Source of the DNA: an uncultured SAR116 cluster alpha proteobacterium
Lineage (GTDB): Bacteria; Pseudomonadota; Alphaproteobacteria; Puniceispirillales; Marisalimonadaceae
Length of the DNA: 49,880 nucleotides
Assembly: GCA_902622745.1 (NCBI GenBank)
Contig: CACNQW010000007.1
Location: forward strand, 1 to 49,880
Direction of reading: 5' to 3'
The notes under the pieces were generated by a model, which was not told the origin of the DNA, ran no database searches, and saw nothing but the letters and a program-made list of their open reading frames with translations. A program made the position numbers and the translations under genes. Below, in pieces: positions 9,274-17,397 of the stretch (position 1 is the first letter of the stretch; each line of letters starts with the position of its first letter).

Positions 9274-10419
9274 ATGAATAAAGAAGGTGCGTTAACTGGG
9301 ATAAAAGTTATTGATTTAACAAGAGTAATCTCTGGTCCTTTTTGTACTTTATTGTTAGCTGATATGGGAGCTGAAGTTATTAAAATTGAGCCACCAAAAG
9401 GCGATAATGTAAGAAATCAAGGAGAATTTGTAGATGGTTATAGTTCATACTTTGCTCAATTTAATAGAAATAAAAAATCGGTTGTCTTAGATTTATATCA
9501 AAATGATGATAAAGAAAAATTAAAACTTTTATTAAAAAATGCAGATGTAATAGTCGATAATTTTAGACCTGGTGTTCTCACCAAAATGGGATTAGATAGT
9601 GAAACTTTAACATCAATAAATCCTAGATTAATTCAAGCATCTGTTAATGGTTTTGGTAGTACTGGAAAATATAGTCAAAGACCAGCTTTTGATTTTATTG
9701 CGCAAGCTATTTCTGGATTTATGTCATTAAATGGATCTGAAAAAACTGGACCAGTAAGAACAGCAGCTCCAATTTCTGATTTAATTGCAGGCTTGTATTG
9801 TGCATTTGGAATTGTCGCAGCAATTAATGCAAGGTACAATACAAAAAAGGGGCAAGTAGTCGAAACAAGTTTAACTTCTAGTTTAATATCTCTTATGGCT
9901 TATTTATCAGCAGAATATTTTGTAACAGATAAGACCCCAAAAAAATCTGGTAATGATCATCCAATTTTATCACCTTATGGTCTGTTCAAGACAAAAGATG
10001 GTAATATTGCAATAGCTCCAGCAAATGACAAATTATGCGAAATTTTTTTAAGAACTTTAAATTTAGAATATTTACTTGAAGACGATCTTTACAATACTAA
10101 TTCTTTAAGAATGATCAATAGAGATAAACTGAATGATATAATTAATCAAACAACAGAATTAAATACTACAGACTATTGGATTAAGAAATTAAATGAAAGT
10201 GGTTGCCCTGCTGGAAAAGTTTTAGACATGAAGGAAGCGTTGAATGATCAGTTAGTTGAAGATACAGACATGGTTATAGTATCTGATGGGCCAGATAATA
10301 GAAAAATAAAAATGACAGGATTTCCAGTTAAACTATCAGATACTCCAGCTCAGTTATTTAGGTCTCCTCCTAAACTAGGAGAACATACTGAAGAAATATT
10401 ATCTAAGATTAAAAATTAA
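9274..10419 (+). CDS. Class III (CaiB/BaiF) CoA-transferase
   Basis: Family III acyl-CoA transferase, which moves CoA from a donor thioester to a carboxylic acid through an aspartyl intermediate. Motifs in order: 'VISGPFCTLLLADMGAEVIK' near residue 17, 'FNRNKKSVVLDL' near 63, 'VDNFRPGVLTKMGLD' near 94 and 'RPAFDFIAQAISGFM' near 132, which contains the expected catalytic Asp. The C-terminal 'PVKLSDTP' and 'PKLGEHTEEIL' close the family pattern. It starts 3 nt after the lyase stop. The likely job is activation of the pathway's free acid; relatives include succinyl-CoA:hydroxymethylglutarate transferases, but the substrate is not shown by sequence. Confidence 0.93.
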   Translation: MNKEGALTGIKVIDLTRVISGPFCTLLLADMGAEVIKIEPPKGDNVRNQGEFVDGYSSYFAQFNRNKKSVVLDLYQNDDKEKLKLLLKNADVIVDNFRPGVLTKMGLDSETLTSINPRLIQASVNGFGSTGKYSQRPAFDFIAQAISGFMSLNGSEKTGPVRTAAPISDLIAGLYCAFGIVAAINARYNTKKGQVVETSLTSSLISLMAYLSAEYFVTDKTPKKSGNDHPILSPYGLFKTKDGNIAIAPANDKLCEIFLRTLNLEYLLEDDLYNTNSLRMINRDKLNDIINQTTELNTTDYWIKKLNESGCPAGKVLDMKEALNDQLVEDTDMVIVSDGPDNRKIKMTGFPVKLSDTPAQLFRSPPKLGEHTEEILSKIKN

Positions 10420-10434
10420 TTTTTGGAGTTATTT

Positions 10435-11229
10435 ATGAATTTACAATATGAAACTATAAACTTTGAAGTTATTGAAAACATTGCCATAATACGTCTCAAT
10501 AGGCCAAATAGTTATAATTCTTTAAATGCCAAAATGGCAAAAGAACTTTTAGAGATATCTTATGAATGCGATACGAATAAGAAAATTAGAGCAATTATAT
10601 TAACTGGTGAAGGTGAAAAAGCATTTTGTGCTGGTGGTGATTTAAAATCCTTTCATGAATCAGGCAACATTGGAAAACATTTGAAAATGGTTACTCATGA
10701 TCTTCATGGTGCAATAACAAAATTTTCAAGAATGAATTCTCCTTTAATAGTTGCTATAAACGGTGTAGCAGCAGGTGCAGGATTATCATTTGTTGGATTT
10801 GCTGATTTAGCTATTGCAAAATCTAGTGCAACCTTCGTTTCTGCATATACTAAAGCAGGCCTAACGCCTGATGGTTCTTCTAGTTATTATTTGCCAAGAA
10901 TAATTGGTATTAGAAAATATCTTGAATTAGTTATGACAAATAAAGTTTTGTCCTCTGAAGAAGCTCTTGCGTGGGGCCTTTTAAATAAAGTATATGATGA
11001 TAAAAATTTCTGGAGTGAAACACTTAAATTAGCTGATGATTTATCAAGGGGTCCTACATTAGCTTTTGGAAAAACTAAAAGATTAGTACATAATTCACTG
11101 AATTCCACTTTAGAAACACAAATGGAACTTGAAACAAAAATGATTTCTGAATCAGCAGAAACAAATGATGGTCAAAAGGGCATTCAAGCTTTTCTTAAAA
11201 AAGAAAAACCTAATTTTGAAGGCAAATAA
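10435..11229 (+). CDS. Enoyl-CoA hydratase/isomerase (crotonase family)
   Basis: Crotonase-fold enzyme of 264 aa. The first oxyanion-hole motif 'GEKAFCAGGDLKSFHE' lies near residue 60 and the second, 'AINGVAAGAGLSFVGFADLA', near residue 105. The catalytic region reads 'AGLTPDGSSSYYLPRIIG': an Asp occupies the site that is Glu in classic hydratases, as in PaaG-like isomerases. Hydratase and isomerase roles are both possible; a 3-methylglutaconyl-CoA-type hydration would feed the lyase upstream. The start is set at 10435 because GGAG lies 6 nt before this ATG; the longer TTG start overlaps that Shine-Dalgarno. Confidence 0.9.
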   Translation: MNLQYETINFEVIENIAIIRLNRPNSYNSLNAKMAKELLEISYECDTNKKIRAIILTGEGEKAFCAGGDLKSFHESGNIGKHLKMVTHDLHGAITKFSRMNSPLIVAINGVAAGAGLSFVGFADLAIAKSSATFVSAYTKAGLTPDGSSSYYLPRIIGIRKYLELVMTNKVLSSEEALAWGLLNKVYDDKNFWSETLKLADDLSRGPTLAFGKTKRLVHNSLNSTLETQMELETKMISESAETNDGQKGIQAFLKKEKPNFEGK

Positions 11230-11235
11230 TTATTT

Positions 11236-12315
11236 ATGAAAATATTAGCTTTGAGAGGTGATGGTATTGGTCCTGAAATAGTGGATGCAACAATAAAAGT
11301 TTTAAAAACAATTTCTAAAAAATTTAATTTTAATTTAGATCTAATTTATTCAGAAATCGGGTTCTCTTCTTTAAAAAAAAATAAAACTACTTTTCCAGAC
11401 GAAATTTTGAAATTTTGTAGTGAGGTTGATGGTATTATTTTAGGTCCGGTGGATCATAATAATTATCCCCCACAAAGTGAAGGTGGATTAAACCCATCTG
11501 GAGAATTAAGAACTAAATTAAAATTATATTCTAATATTCGTCCTGCTAAAGCATTTAAAGGTACTAAATGTATTTTAGACAAAATAGATCTAGTTATTGT
11601 TAGAGAAAATACAGAGGGTTTTTATGCGGATAGAAATATGTTTAGTGGAAATGGTGAATTAGAAATTGAAGAAGGAACTGGAATTTCAATTAGAAAAATT
11701 ACAAAGAAAGCATCTGAAAATATTGCAAAAAGAGGTTTTGAAATTGCAAAATTAATGAATAAAGATAAAAAAGTTAATGTTCATGCAATTCACAAGGCAA
11801 ATGTTTTAAGGTTAACAGATGGTATTTTTTTAAATGCTTGTAGAAATATATCAAAAAAATATCCAGAAATTGATTATCATGAAATGTTAGTTGATGCTGC
11901 AACTGCGCATATGGTTAGAAATCCAGAACAATTTGATGTTCTGATAACTACTAATATGTTTGGAGATATTTTATCAGATCTAGCCTCAGAACTTTCAGGA
12001 TCATTAGGTCTTTCGGGTTCTTTGAACGTAGGTGATACAATACCAATGGCACAAGCTCAGCATGGTGCAGCAACTGACATTGTGAATAAAGGTATTGCAA
12101 ATCCAATATCTTTGATTTTCTCTACAGCTATGCTATTAGATTGGTTAGGAAAGCACAAAGGACAAGAGATTTATGTTAAAGCTAACCAATTAATTTATAA
12201 AGTTGTAGAAAATATTTTAGAAGAAAATAAATATTTAACACCTGATTTAGGAGGAAACTCGTCTACAGAGAAATTAACTGATCATATTATTGAAAGGATA
12301 GAAAATCATGAATGA
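11236..12315 (+). CDS. Isocitrate/isopropylmalate/tartrate dehydrogenase-family protein
   Basis: NAD(P)-dependent beta-decarboxylating 2-hydroxyacid dehydrogenase. It opens with 'LRGDGIGPEIVDATIKVL'. 'LRTKLKLYSNIRPAKAF' follows near residue 93, 'VRENTEGFYADRN' near 122, 'VHAIHKANVLRLTDG' near 180 and 'TNMFGDILSDLASELSGSLG' near 236. The RENTEG loop, instead of the RELTGG of true LeuB enzymes, groups it with isocitrate, homoisocitrate and tartrate-type dehydrogenases. It is therefore unlikely to serve leucine synthesis, and no other leu gene is nearby. It lies in the catabolic operon and overlaps prpF-like DNA by 8 nt. Expected reaction: oxidation and decarboxylation of a malate-like acid. Confidence 0.9.
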   Translation: MKILALRGDGIGPEIVDATIKVLKTISKKFNFNLDLIYSEIGFSSLKKNKTTFPDEILKFCSEVDGIILGPVDHNNYPPQSEGGLNPSGELRTKLKLYSNIRPAKAFKGTKCILDKIDLVIVRENTEGFYADRNMFSGNGELEIEEGTGISIRKITKKASENIAKRGFEIAKLMNKDKKVNVHAIHKANVLRLTDGIFLNACRNISKKYPEIDYHEMLVDAATAHMVRNPEQFDVLITTNMFGDILSDLASELSGSLGLSGSLNVGDTIPMAQAQHGAATDIVNKGIANPISLIFSTAMLLDWLGKHKGQEIYVKANQLIYKVVENILEENKYLTPDLGGNSSTEKLTDHIIERIENHE

Positions 12316-13405
12316 TTTAAGATCCATACCAGCATATTTAATGAGAGGAGGAACTTCAAAAGGATTAGTTTTTCATAAAAAAGATTTACCTAATGATAGA
12401 AATTTATTAACTGAGTATTTATTAAAAATAATGGGTTCTCCTGATATAAGGCAAATTAATGGAATAGGCGGAGGAACATCGGTAACAAGCAAAGTTTGCA
12501 TAATATCCAAAAGTTTAGAAAAAAATGTAGATATTGATTATTTTTTTGCTCAAGTTGAAGTGGATAGAAAGCATGTTGATTATGCTCCAACATGTGGAAA
12601 TATGTTATCGGCTCTTGGTCCTTTTGCCATTGAAGAAGGTTTAGTAGAAACTTGTAATGAGATTACCCAAGTGAAAGTAAAATCAATAAACACTGATGCT
12701 TTAATTACTCTAGATGTTCCAACGCCAGATGGGAAATTAAAATATTCAGGTGATTTTAAAATTGACGGTGTACCAGGTACAGGTTCTCAAATTTTGATGA
12801 ATTTTAATAATCTAGAAGGTAAAATTACAGGGAATTTATTTCCAACAGGTAACACAGTAGATACTTTTGATGGGGTTAAAGTTACATGCTTTGATCTTTC
12901 AACTTGTATGATAATATGTAACGCCAAAGATTTTAATATTATTGGAAATGAAAGTTCAAAAGAATTAAACAACAATAAACAACTTTTAGATAGAATTGAA
13001 CAAATTAGATTACTTGCTGGAAAGAAAATGGGAATGGGCAATATTAAAGGAAAAGTTTTGCCTAAAGTCACATTATTATCAAAAAGTGTTAATAAAAATT
13101 CTATAATTTCAAGATATTTTACTCCTTATTCATGTCATGAAACTCATGCAGTTACTGGAACTTGTTGTGTTGCATCTTCCTGTTTAATTCCTGAAACGGT
13201 TGGATTTAGATTGTTAACTAAGAAGAATAGTCTAAATTTTAATTCAGAAATTATTAAGATTGAGCATCCGATGGGTTCTATAGATTGTATAATTGCTCTT
13301 AATTCAAATTTTAAAAATAATTTAGTTTCAAAAAAAGACTTGGTAAAATCATGTGGTATTTATAGAACATCTAGAATTTTAATGAAGGGTCAAGTTTATT
13401 TATAG
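12308..13405 (+). CDS. PrpF-family carboxylate isomerase
   Basis: Member of the PrpF/AcnD-accessory family (diaminopimelate-epimerase fold), cofactor-free isomerases that shift a double bond in unsaturated di- or tricarboxylates such as aconitate, methylaconitate or oxalomesaconate. The N-terminus reads 'IPAYLMRGGTSKGLVFHKKD'. Next come 'GIGGGTSVTSKVCIIS' and 'YAPTCGNMLSALGPFAIEEG', whose Cys fits one catalytic residue; a second Cys cluster 'TGTCCVASSC' lies near residue 285. It overlaps the dehydrogenase gene by 8 nt, so the two should be made together. No prpB/C/D neighbours exist here, so this is not a standard methylcitrate locus. Confidence 0.9.
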   Translation: MNDLRSIPAYLMRGGTSKGLVFHKKDLPNDRNLLTEYLLKIMGSPDIRQINGIGGGTSVTSKVCIISKSLEKNVDIDYFFAQVEVDRKHVDYAPTCGNMLSALGPFAIEEGLVETCNEITQVKVKSINTDALITLDVPTPDGKLKYSGDFKIDGVPGTGSQILMNFNNLEGKITGNLFPTGNTVDTFDGVKVTCFDLSTCMIICNAKDFNIIGNESSKELNNNKQLLDRIEQIRLLAGKKMGMGNIKGKVLPKVTLLSKSVNKNSIISRYFTPYSCHETHAVTGTCCVASSCLIPETVGFRLLTKKNSLNFNSEIIKIEHPMGSIDCIIALNSNFKNNLVSKKDLVKSCGIYRTSRILMKGQVYL

Positions 13406-13433
13406 GAATTTAAAATTATATTGGTAAAATAAT

Positions 13434-14444
13434 TTGAATTATTTTTTTAGTATTTTTTTTGCAGTATTTGGTGGTTTTGTAGCGTACAAAATTGATATTC
13501 CTCTTCCATGGATGTTAGGGCCTTTATTTTTTATAGGTTTTTTATGTGCCATTAAGTTTGAGATAAAACTTCCTAAAAAACCACTTCCATTATTTAGAGC
13601 CTTACTTGGATGTATTATAGGAACAAATTTCACAGATGAAATTTTTAGTAATATTAATCAAATTGGCAAGTCATTGTTTCTTTTACCTATTTTTGTAATT
13701 ATTATGATTTGTTGCACCTATTTTGTTTTAAAAATAATCATGAATTATGATAAAAAAACTTCTTTAATTGGATCTATGCCAGGAGGATTAAATGAAATGG
13801 TTCTTCTAGTATCTGAGATTGGTGGAAATGAAAGAATAGTAACTTTATTGAATACAACGAGAATTATTATAGTAGTTACAATTGTTTCAATTCTAACTCA
13901 TTTATTTGCTAAAAACATCACAAATGAAACGTCTGAAATTTTATATTTTTCGCATTTAGATGACTTGTTTTTTATTTTTTTAATTTCAATTACTGGCTTT
14001 TACATAGGAAAATTTTTATCTATCCCAGGATACTCAATAATTGGTCCTATGTTGCTTTCAAGCTTTTTGCATGGATTTGGTATAATAAATTTATCACCAA
14101 ATATTATTTTGATTATTGTTATACAAATTTATCTAGGTTCAAATTTAGGCTTATATTTTAAAGATATCAAATTACAGGAATTTTTAGGTCCCATCAAAGC
14201 TGGAGTTTTAAGTACATTGATCTCTTTTATACCACTTTGTTTATTTTTATATGTTTTAAATTTTTTGGGGTATGACTCATTGTCTTTAATTTTATCTTAC
14301 GCACCGGGTGGACAAGCAGAGATGTGTATTCTCACATTATCTATTGGTGGAGATATTGTTTTTGTGAGCATACATCACGTGTTTAGAGTTTTTTTTGTAA
14401 TATTTTTGGCAACTATTTTAAAAAAATATCTATTAAAAAGTTAA
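13434..14444 (+). CDS. AbrB-family membrane protein
   Basis: Multi-helix membrane protein of the AbrB family (ammonia-monooxygenase-like annotation), unrelated to the Bacillus regulator. Two similar halves each carry a helix plus a Pro-Gly-Gly motif: 'PLPWMLGPLFFIGFL' then 'GSMPGGLNEMVLLVSEIGGN' in the first half; 'IPGYSIIGPMLLSSFLHG' then 'YAPGGQAEMCILTLSIGGD' in the second. About ten hydrophobic segments are visible. Such proteins often sit beside TRAP/TTT transporters and are thought to be transporters themselves. The start is a TTG with poor Shine-Dalgarno; an in-frame stop 9 nt upstream prevents a longer protein. Its stop overlaps the convergent fliL stop by 4 nt. Confidence 0.85.
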   Translation: MNYFFSIFFAVFGGFVAYKIDIPLPWMLGPLFFIGFLCAIKFEIKLPKKPLPLFRALLGCIIGTNFTDEIFSNINQIGKSLFLLPIFVIIMICCTYFVLKIIMNYDKKTSLIGSMPGGLNEMVLLVSEIGGNERIVTLLNTTRIIIVVTIVSILTHLFAKNITNETSEILYFSHLDDLFFIFLISITGFYIGKFLSIPGYSIIGPMLLSSFLHGFGIINLSPNIILIIVIQIYLGSNLGLYFKDIKLQEFLGPIKAGVLSTLISFIPLCLFLYVLNFLGYDSLSLILSYAPGGQAEMCILTLSIGGDIVFVSIHHVFRVFFVIFLATILKKYLLKS

Positions 14445-15031
14445 CCTTGCTTGATTACAAATGTTTTAAAAACAGCATTAAATATTATTGGATCCTCTTC
14501 TTTACTGATTAAGAATTCATTCATAGAATCTCTTATAGCATTAAGAAATCTGTTTCTATTGACATTACCTAAGAATTCATTAGTTTTCCTTTTTTCAATT
14601 TCTTTCATAATAATATTACGAAAGTCTGGATCATATTCTTTTAAAAAATCACCTAGTTTTTCTCCTTCATAAGATGAGAAAGCAATTTCCATACTTAAGT
14701 AATTATTTGAACCACTTATATTTGAAACAAATGATTTATTTGAGTTAGGTCCCATTCCACCAATGTCATAATATGTTAAAGAGGGCACAATTACTTTCCC
14801 GTCAGGACCAATTTTCGGTACTTCTTTATCATTTTCAATTCTTCCTAATTTGATAGCCTCTTCTTTTGCAACTTCATAAATATCTACCTTCTCTTTTTTT
14901 GGGTCATTTTCAAAAAAAAGGGAATTGGAAAAAAAGAAAAATAAAAAGGTAAAAATGCTGGATGACAATCCTAATCCAAAGACTATAAGGTATTTTTTTT
15001 GAGTTATTAATGAAATCAGTTTTTTAAACAT
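14441..15031 (-). CDS. fliL: Flagellar basal-body protein FliL
   Basis: FliL-type stator-associated protein of 196 aa. A short cytoplasmic start and one membrane helix (about residues 14-38) precede a charged linker. The periplasmic FliL domain begins near residue 70 with 'PSLTYYDIGGM'. It continues with 'NNYLSMEIAFSSYEGEK', 'YDPDFRNIIMKEI' and 'NRFLNAIRDSMNEFL', and ends with 'NAVFKTFVIKQG', matching the usual '...V.FT.FVIQ' end. FliL interacts with MotA/MotB and the MS ring and supports torque. It lies apart from the fliM/fliN genes it often accompanies and follows a cyclic-nucleotide-binding gene by 12 nt. Confidence 0.85.
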   Translation of the reverse strand: MFKKLISLITQKKYLIVFGLGLSSSIFTFLFFFFSNSLFFENDPKKEKVDIYEVAKEEAIKLGRIENDKEVPKIGPDGKVIVPSLTYYDIGGMGPNSNKSFVSNISGSNNYLSMEIAFSSYEGEKLGDFLKEYDPDFRNIIMKEIEKRKTNEFLGNVNRNRFLNAIRDSMNEFLISKEEDPIIFNAVFKTFVIKQG

Positions 15032-15043
15032 ATCTTATCTAAA

Positions 15044-15436
15044 TTATTCCTTTATTGATTTATATATATCTCTTTCAATCCAATATTTTTCAGCTAAATC
15101 ATTAGCATCACCAATTCTTAGAGATAACCCTCTTATTATAGCTGACAAAAGTGGATCAGCATCATTCATTTTGTTCATCAATACATTTTCATGTATAATT
15201 TTGATTAAACTTTTTTTTGTTGCAATAGCTGAAACAGTTCTTGCTGTTTTTATAATATGTCCAACCTCTCCAAATATTTCACCTTCCTTAAGAAGTCCTA
15301 GTTGTAAGCCGTTTTTACTTAAAATTTTAACTTCTCCACTTTCAATTAAGTAGATAAAATCAGAAAGATCATTATGTGAGTAAATAATATCACCTTCAGC
15401 AAATGTTTTTGTTTCGATAATAGACTTTCTTGTCAT
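15044..15436 (-). CDS. Stand-alone cyclic nucleotide-binding domain protein
   Basis: A 130-aa protein consisting almost entirely of a CRP-type cNMP-binding beta roll: 'GDIIYSHNDLSDFIYLIESG' near residue 15, 'GEVKILSKNGLQLGLL', then the phosphate-binding cassette-like 'GEIFGEVGHIIKTARTVSAI' near residue 51, with the Glu and Arg expected to contact the cyclic nucleotide. There is no helix-turn-helix, so it cannot act as a CRP repressor or activator by itself. It is the first gene of a two-gene unit with fliL, suggesting a cyclic-nucleotide input to the flagellar motor. A sigma-28-like site lies upstream. Confidence 0.8.
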   Translation of the reverse strand: MTRKSIIETKTFAEGDIIYSHNDLSDFIYLIESGEVKILSKNGLQLGLLKEGEIFGEVGHIIKTARTVSAIATKKSLIKIIHENVLMNKMNDADPLLSAIIRGLSLRIGDANDLAEKYWIERDIYKSIKE

Positions 15437-15463
15437 ACTGATACCACAAATAGATATTATTAA

Positions 15464-15490
15464 TTTACGACTATAATAGCATTATTATTA
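15464..15490 (-). promoter_or_regulatory. Candidate sigma-28 promoter for the cNMP/fliL unit
   Basis: On the minus strand TAAT (15490-15487) is followed by 15 nt and then GTCGTAAA (15471-15464). It shares the GTCGTA core and 15-nt spacing with the site before flgM; the -35 box has one mismatch to TAAA. Confidence 0.4.
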
Positions 15491-15552
15491 AAAAAAATTT
15501 TAAAAAACTAATTTTTGATTAAATTTTTTTTTAATAGGCCGTTTTAAATTGC

Positions 15553-15699
15553 ATGGATAATGATATTAATAATAAAAATAATGAATTCTTAGAAATTCTT
15601 AAACACGAAAAAGATTCCAATTTTAAAATTGAACATGAAATTTTATTTATTACTACTGATAGTTGGTTGGCTCAGTTAGGATCAAGAAAAAGTAACTAA
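15553..15699 (+). CDS. Possible 48-residue hypothetical protein
   Basis: A short open frame (MDNDINNKNNEFLEIL...) is Asn-rich at its start, acidic in the middle and ends 'SWLAQLGSRKSN'. Its stop codon exactly abuts the stop of the convergent ParA-like gene, the same arrangement as the other convergent pairs here, which favours a real gene. Against it: no Shine-Dalgarno and very short length. I recognise no family. The rest of the interval 15437-15552 holds only AT-rich, probably promoter DNA. Confidence 0.4.
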   Translation: MDNDINNKNNEFLEILKHEKDSNFKIEHEILFITTDSWLAQLGSRKSN

Positions 15700-16452
15700 T
15701 TATCTTTTTGAAAAGGGAACAACATTTAAGTCATTTTTACCACTATGATAGATTTTATCTAGTTCTCCTTTTACAACGAACTTATTTACAAAGTCACCAA
15801 AACGTCCGAAATCTTCTCCAGCATTTTGACCGTCTTTTATATTATAATTTCCATTATAAAAATGTCTAACACTGGCTAAATCTCTAATAGCTGGTCCAAT
15901 AACGACGTCATGATTTGATAATCTTTTTGCCATAATGGAGTAATCTTTTTGACCGAAAGGTATTTTGTTAGGGCATACTACCAAATGAGGATAAACTTGA
16001 TTATATCTTGCTTTAACTTTATCCATGCTTTTAATGAAGCTTTCAGTAGGAGCTAAATCAGCATTACTTAATGAAGTTGGTATTAATACACAATAGCTTT
16101 CAGCAACTAAATTCCAGAGACGTTGTGACGTTCCAGCGGGTGTGTCAATTATAACTATATGACCGTTTTTAAAGCTATTTTGCTTAATGAATTGTTGAAG
16201 AAGTGCAATGTTTGTATTTTCAAAAGCAGGTGTAATTGGTACAAATTCAATATTAATTTCAGGATTACTAGCAGACAAAAACTCAGTCGTTGTTCTTTGC
16301 AAATCTGTATCAATAACAGTAATGTTTTGAGGTGGTAAATTAGATGCCAAAGCTCTTGCAAGCATTATACTAAGAGTGCTCTTACCAACACCTCCCTTAA
16401 CATTGGCGATGAATATAGATTTAGCCGAATCTTTATTTTGCAAGTCAGTCAC
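15700..16452 (-). CDS. ParA/MinD-like partitioning ATPase
   Basis: A 250-aa P-loop ATPase of the ParA/MinD superfamily, which forms dynamic dimers on DNA or membrane to position cargo. The deviant Walker A 'KGGVGKST' lies near residue 20, followed by 'TVIDTDLQRTT' and the Walker B region 'GHIVIIDTPAGTSQRLW'. It has no amphipathic MinD tail; the end is basic. No parB or minC/E is nearby. The gene immediately upstream (3-nt gap) encodes a small coiled-coil protein, a likely partner. The position among flagellar genes suggests pole or organelle placement, but this is inferred; it is clearly distinct from FlhG at 20423. Confidence 0.82.
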   Translation of the reverse strand: MTDLQNKDSAKSIFIANVKGGVGKSTLSIMLARALASNLPPQNITVIDTDLQRTTTEFLSASNPEINIEFVPITPAFENTNIALLQQFIKQNSFKNGHIVIIDTPAGTSQRLWNLVAESYCVLIPTSLSNADLAPTESFIKSMDKVKARYNQVYPHLVVCPNKIPFGQKDYSIMAKRLSNHDVVIGPAIRDLASVRHFYNGNYNIKDGQNAGEDFGRFGDFVNKFVVKGELDKIYHSGKNDLNVVPFSKR

Positions 16453-16455
16453 TAT

Positions 16456-16839
16456 TTACATGCTCTTTAATGAACTTATTAAATTTATTGCTTTATCATA
16501 CATTTCTTTTTCTTTTTGAATATTTGTTAATTTCTTATCTAAGCTATTTTTCCTATTTTCGAAGTTTTTCACTAAGTTATTTAATTGGTTAATTAACGAA
16601 TGTTTTTCTTTTTCAACAACTTTGAGTTTTTTAATAATATTATTAATTTCAGTAAAATTTTCAAATAAATTACTATCAAAATTTTTATTGTCACTATTAT
16701 CTACGTCATCAATATTTACGTTAATATTAAGATTATCAGAATTATCTTGTTTTGAATTAATTTTATTATCAAAAATTTCCTGAGGTAATTTTTTCCAACC
16801 ACCTTTTCTAGTTAAAACATTTACTTCATAATTATCCAT
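16456..16839 (-). CDS. Small coiled-coil protein, likely partner of the ParA-like ATPase
   Basis: A 127-aa protein not recognised as a known family. Residues 1-25 form a short conserved-looking head ('NVLTRKGGWKKLPQEIFDN'). An Asn/Asp-rich linker ('NVNIDDVDNSDNKN') follows, then a long, charged coiled coil from about residue 62 to the end (Lys/Glu with regular Leu/Ile). It is co-transcribed with the ParA-like ATPase 3 nt downstream, like small adaptor proteins that connect ParA-type ATPases to their cargo. No Shine-Dalgarno match is obvious. Confidence 0.65.
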   Translation of the reverse strand: MDNYEVNVLTRKGGWKKLPQEIFDNKINSKQDNSDNLNINVNIDDVDNSDNKNFDSNLFENFTEINNIIKKLKVVEKEKHSLINQLNNLVKNFENRKNSLDKKLTNIQKEKEMYDKAINLISSLKSM

Positions 16840-16923
16840 GGCTTAACTTTATACCATACTATCAGATTTGTCTATAAGTAATTGAAAAACATATCATATT
16901 TTTTGTAATGTAAAATAAAACAT

Positions 16924-17211
16924 TTAATTCTGATCTTCTCTTTTGCATTTGAAACTAGTTTGACATTGGGGAGAAGGTTGCATCACTGTTACATCTTTGC
17001 CTTTTAATTGTCTTTTAAATATACATTTATATCCATCTTTCTTGCCGTCTTTAATATTAACTTCAACTTTTTTTAATCTGCAGGTCTCATATTTCTTGTA
17101 TTCTTTATTAAGTGTTTGAGATTTTCCATAGATTTTACCACTTCCAAGACTTAATTGTGAATAAATTGATAACAAAATCATTAAAATTAGAATAAAATAT
17201 TTATTATTCAT
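16924..17211 (-). CDS. Small secreted protein with four cysteines
   Basis: A 95-residue product: signal peptide 'MNNKYFILILMILLSIYSQL' with likely cleavage after SLG or at SGS, then a basic mature part with four Cys (in ETC, YKC, PQC and FKC), compatible with two disulfides. The start at 17211 is chosen because AAGGA lies about 8 nt upstream; longer starts would put the signal peptide behind an unlikely cytoplasmic stretch. It overlaps the previous gene by 8 nt and is last in a four-gene minus-strand operon. Family unknown. Confidence 0.65.
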   Translation of the reverse strand: MNNKYFILILMILLSIYSQLSLGSGKIYGKSQTLNKEYKKYETCRLKKVEVNIKDGKKDGYKCIFKRQLKGKDVTVMQPSPQCQTSFKCKREDQN

Positions 17212-17395
17212 TTTCTTCATCCTTACCAGGTAAGTAAGCTTTTCCTTGGATAGCTTTAGCACCTATTTTATCGAAAAAATCAGAATTTTCAGATAAAAAT
17301 TTTTGAATTTTTGAATTGATTAACTCTTCTGCATCTTTTTGATTTTTTTCATCAACATTTGCAATACCATCAATAATCCAATGAACTTTATACAT
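17204..17395 (-). CDS. 63-residue hypothetical protein
   Basis: A small soluble protein (MYKVHWIIDGIANVDEKN...) with a predicted beta strand, an amphipathic helix (about residues 18-45, rich in Lys/Glu with Ile/Leu) and an acidic tail. A strong GGAGG 6 nt before the ATG shows it is translated. It starts 2 nt after the preceding gene and overlaps the next by 8 nt. The opening 'VHWIIDGIANV' suggests a ferredoxin-like or MTH-type small fold, but I do not recognise it. Confidence 0.68.
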   Translation of the reverse strand: MYKVHWIIDGIANVDEKNQKDAEELINSKIQKFLSENSDFFDKIGAKAIQGKAYLPGKDEENE

Positions 17396-17397
17396 AT

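Noticed and set aside
11236-12315. Call as LeuB of leucine synthesis
   Set aside because: The RENTEG motif and catabolic neighbours argue for another malate-like substrate; no leuA/C/D nearby.
15537-15552. Possible sigma-54 site (GG...GC) before the 48-residue ORF
   Set aside because: Spacing is 12 nt instead of the strict 10.
16841-16855. Possible sigma-54 site on the minus strand before the coiled-coil gene
   Set aside because: Spacing is 11 nt and the -12 box would touch the start codon.
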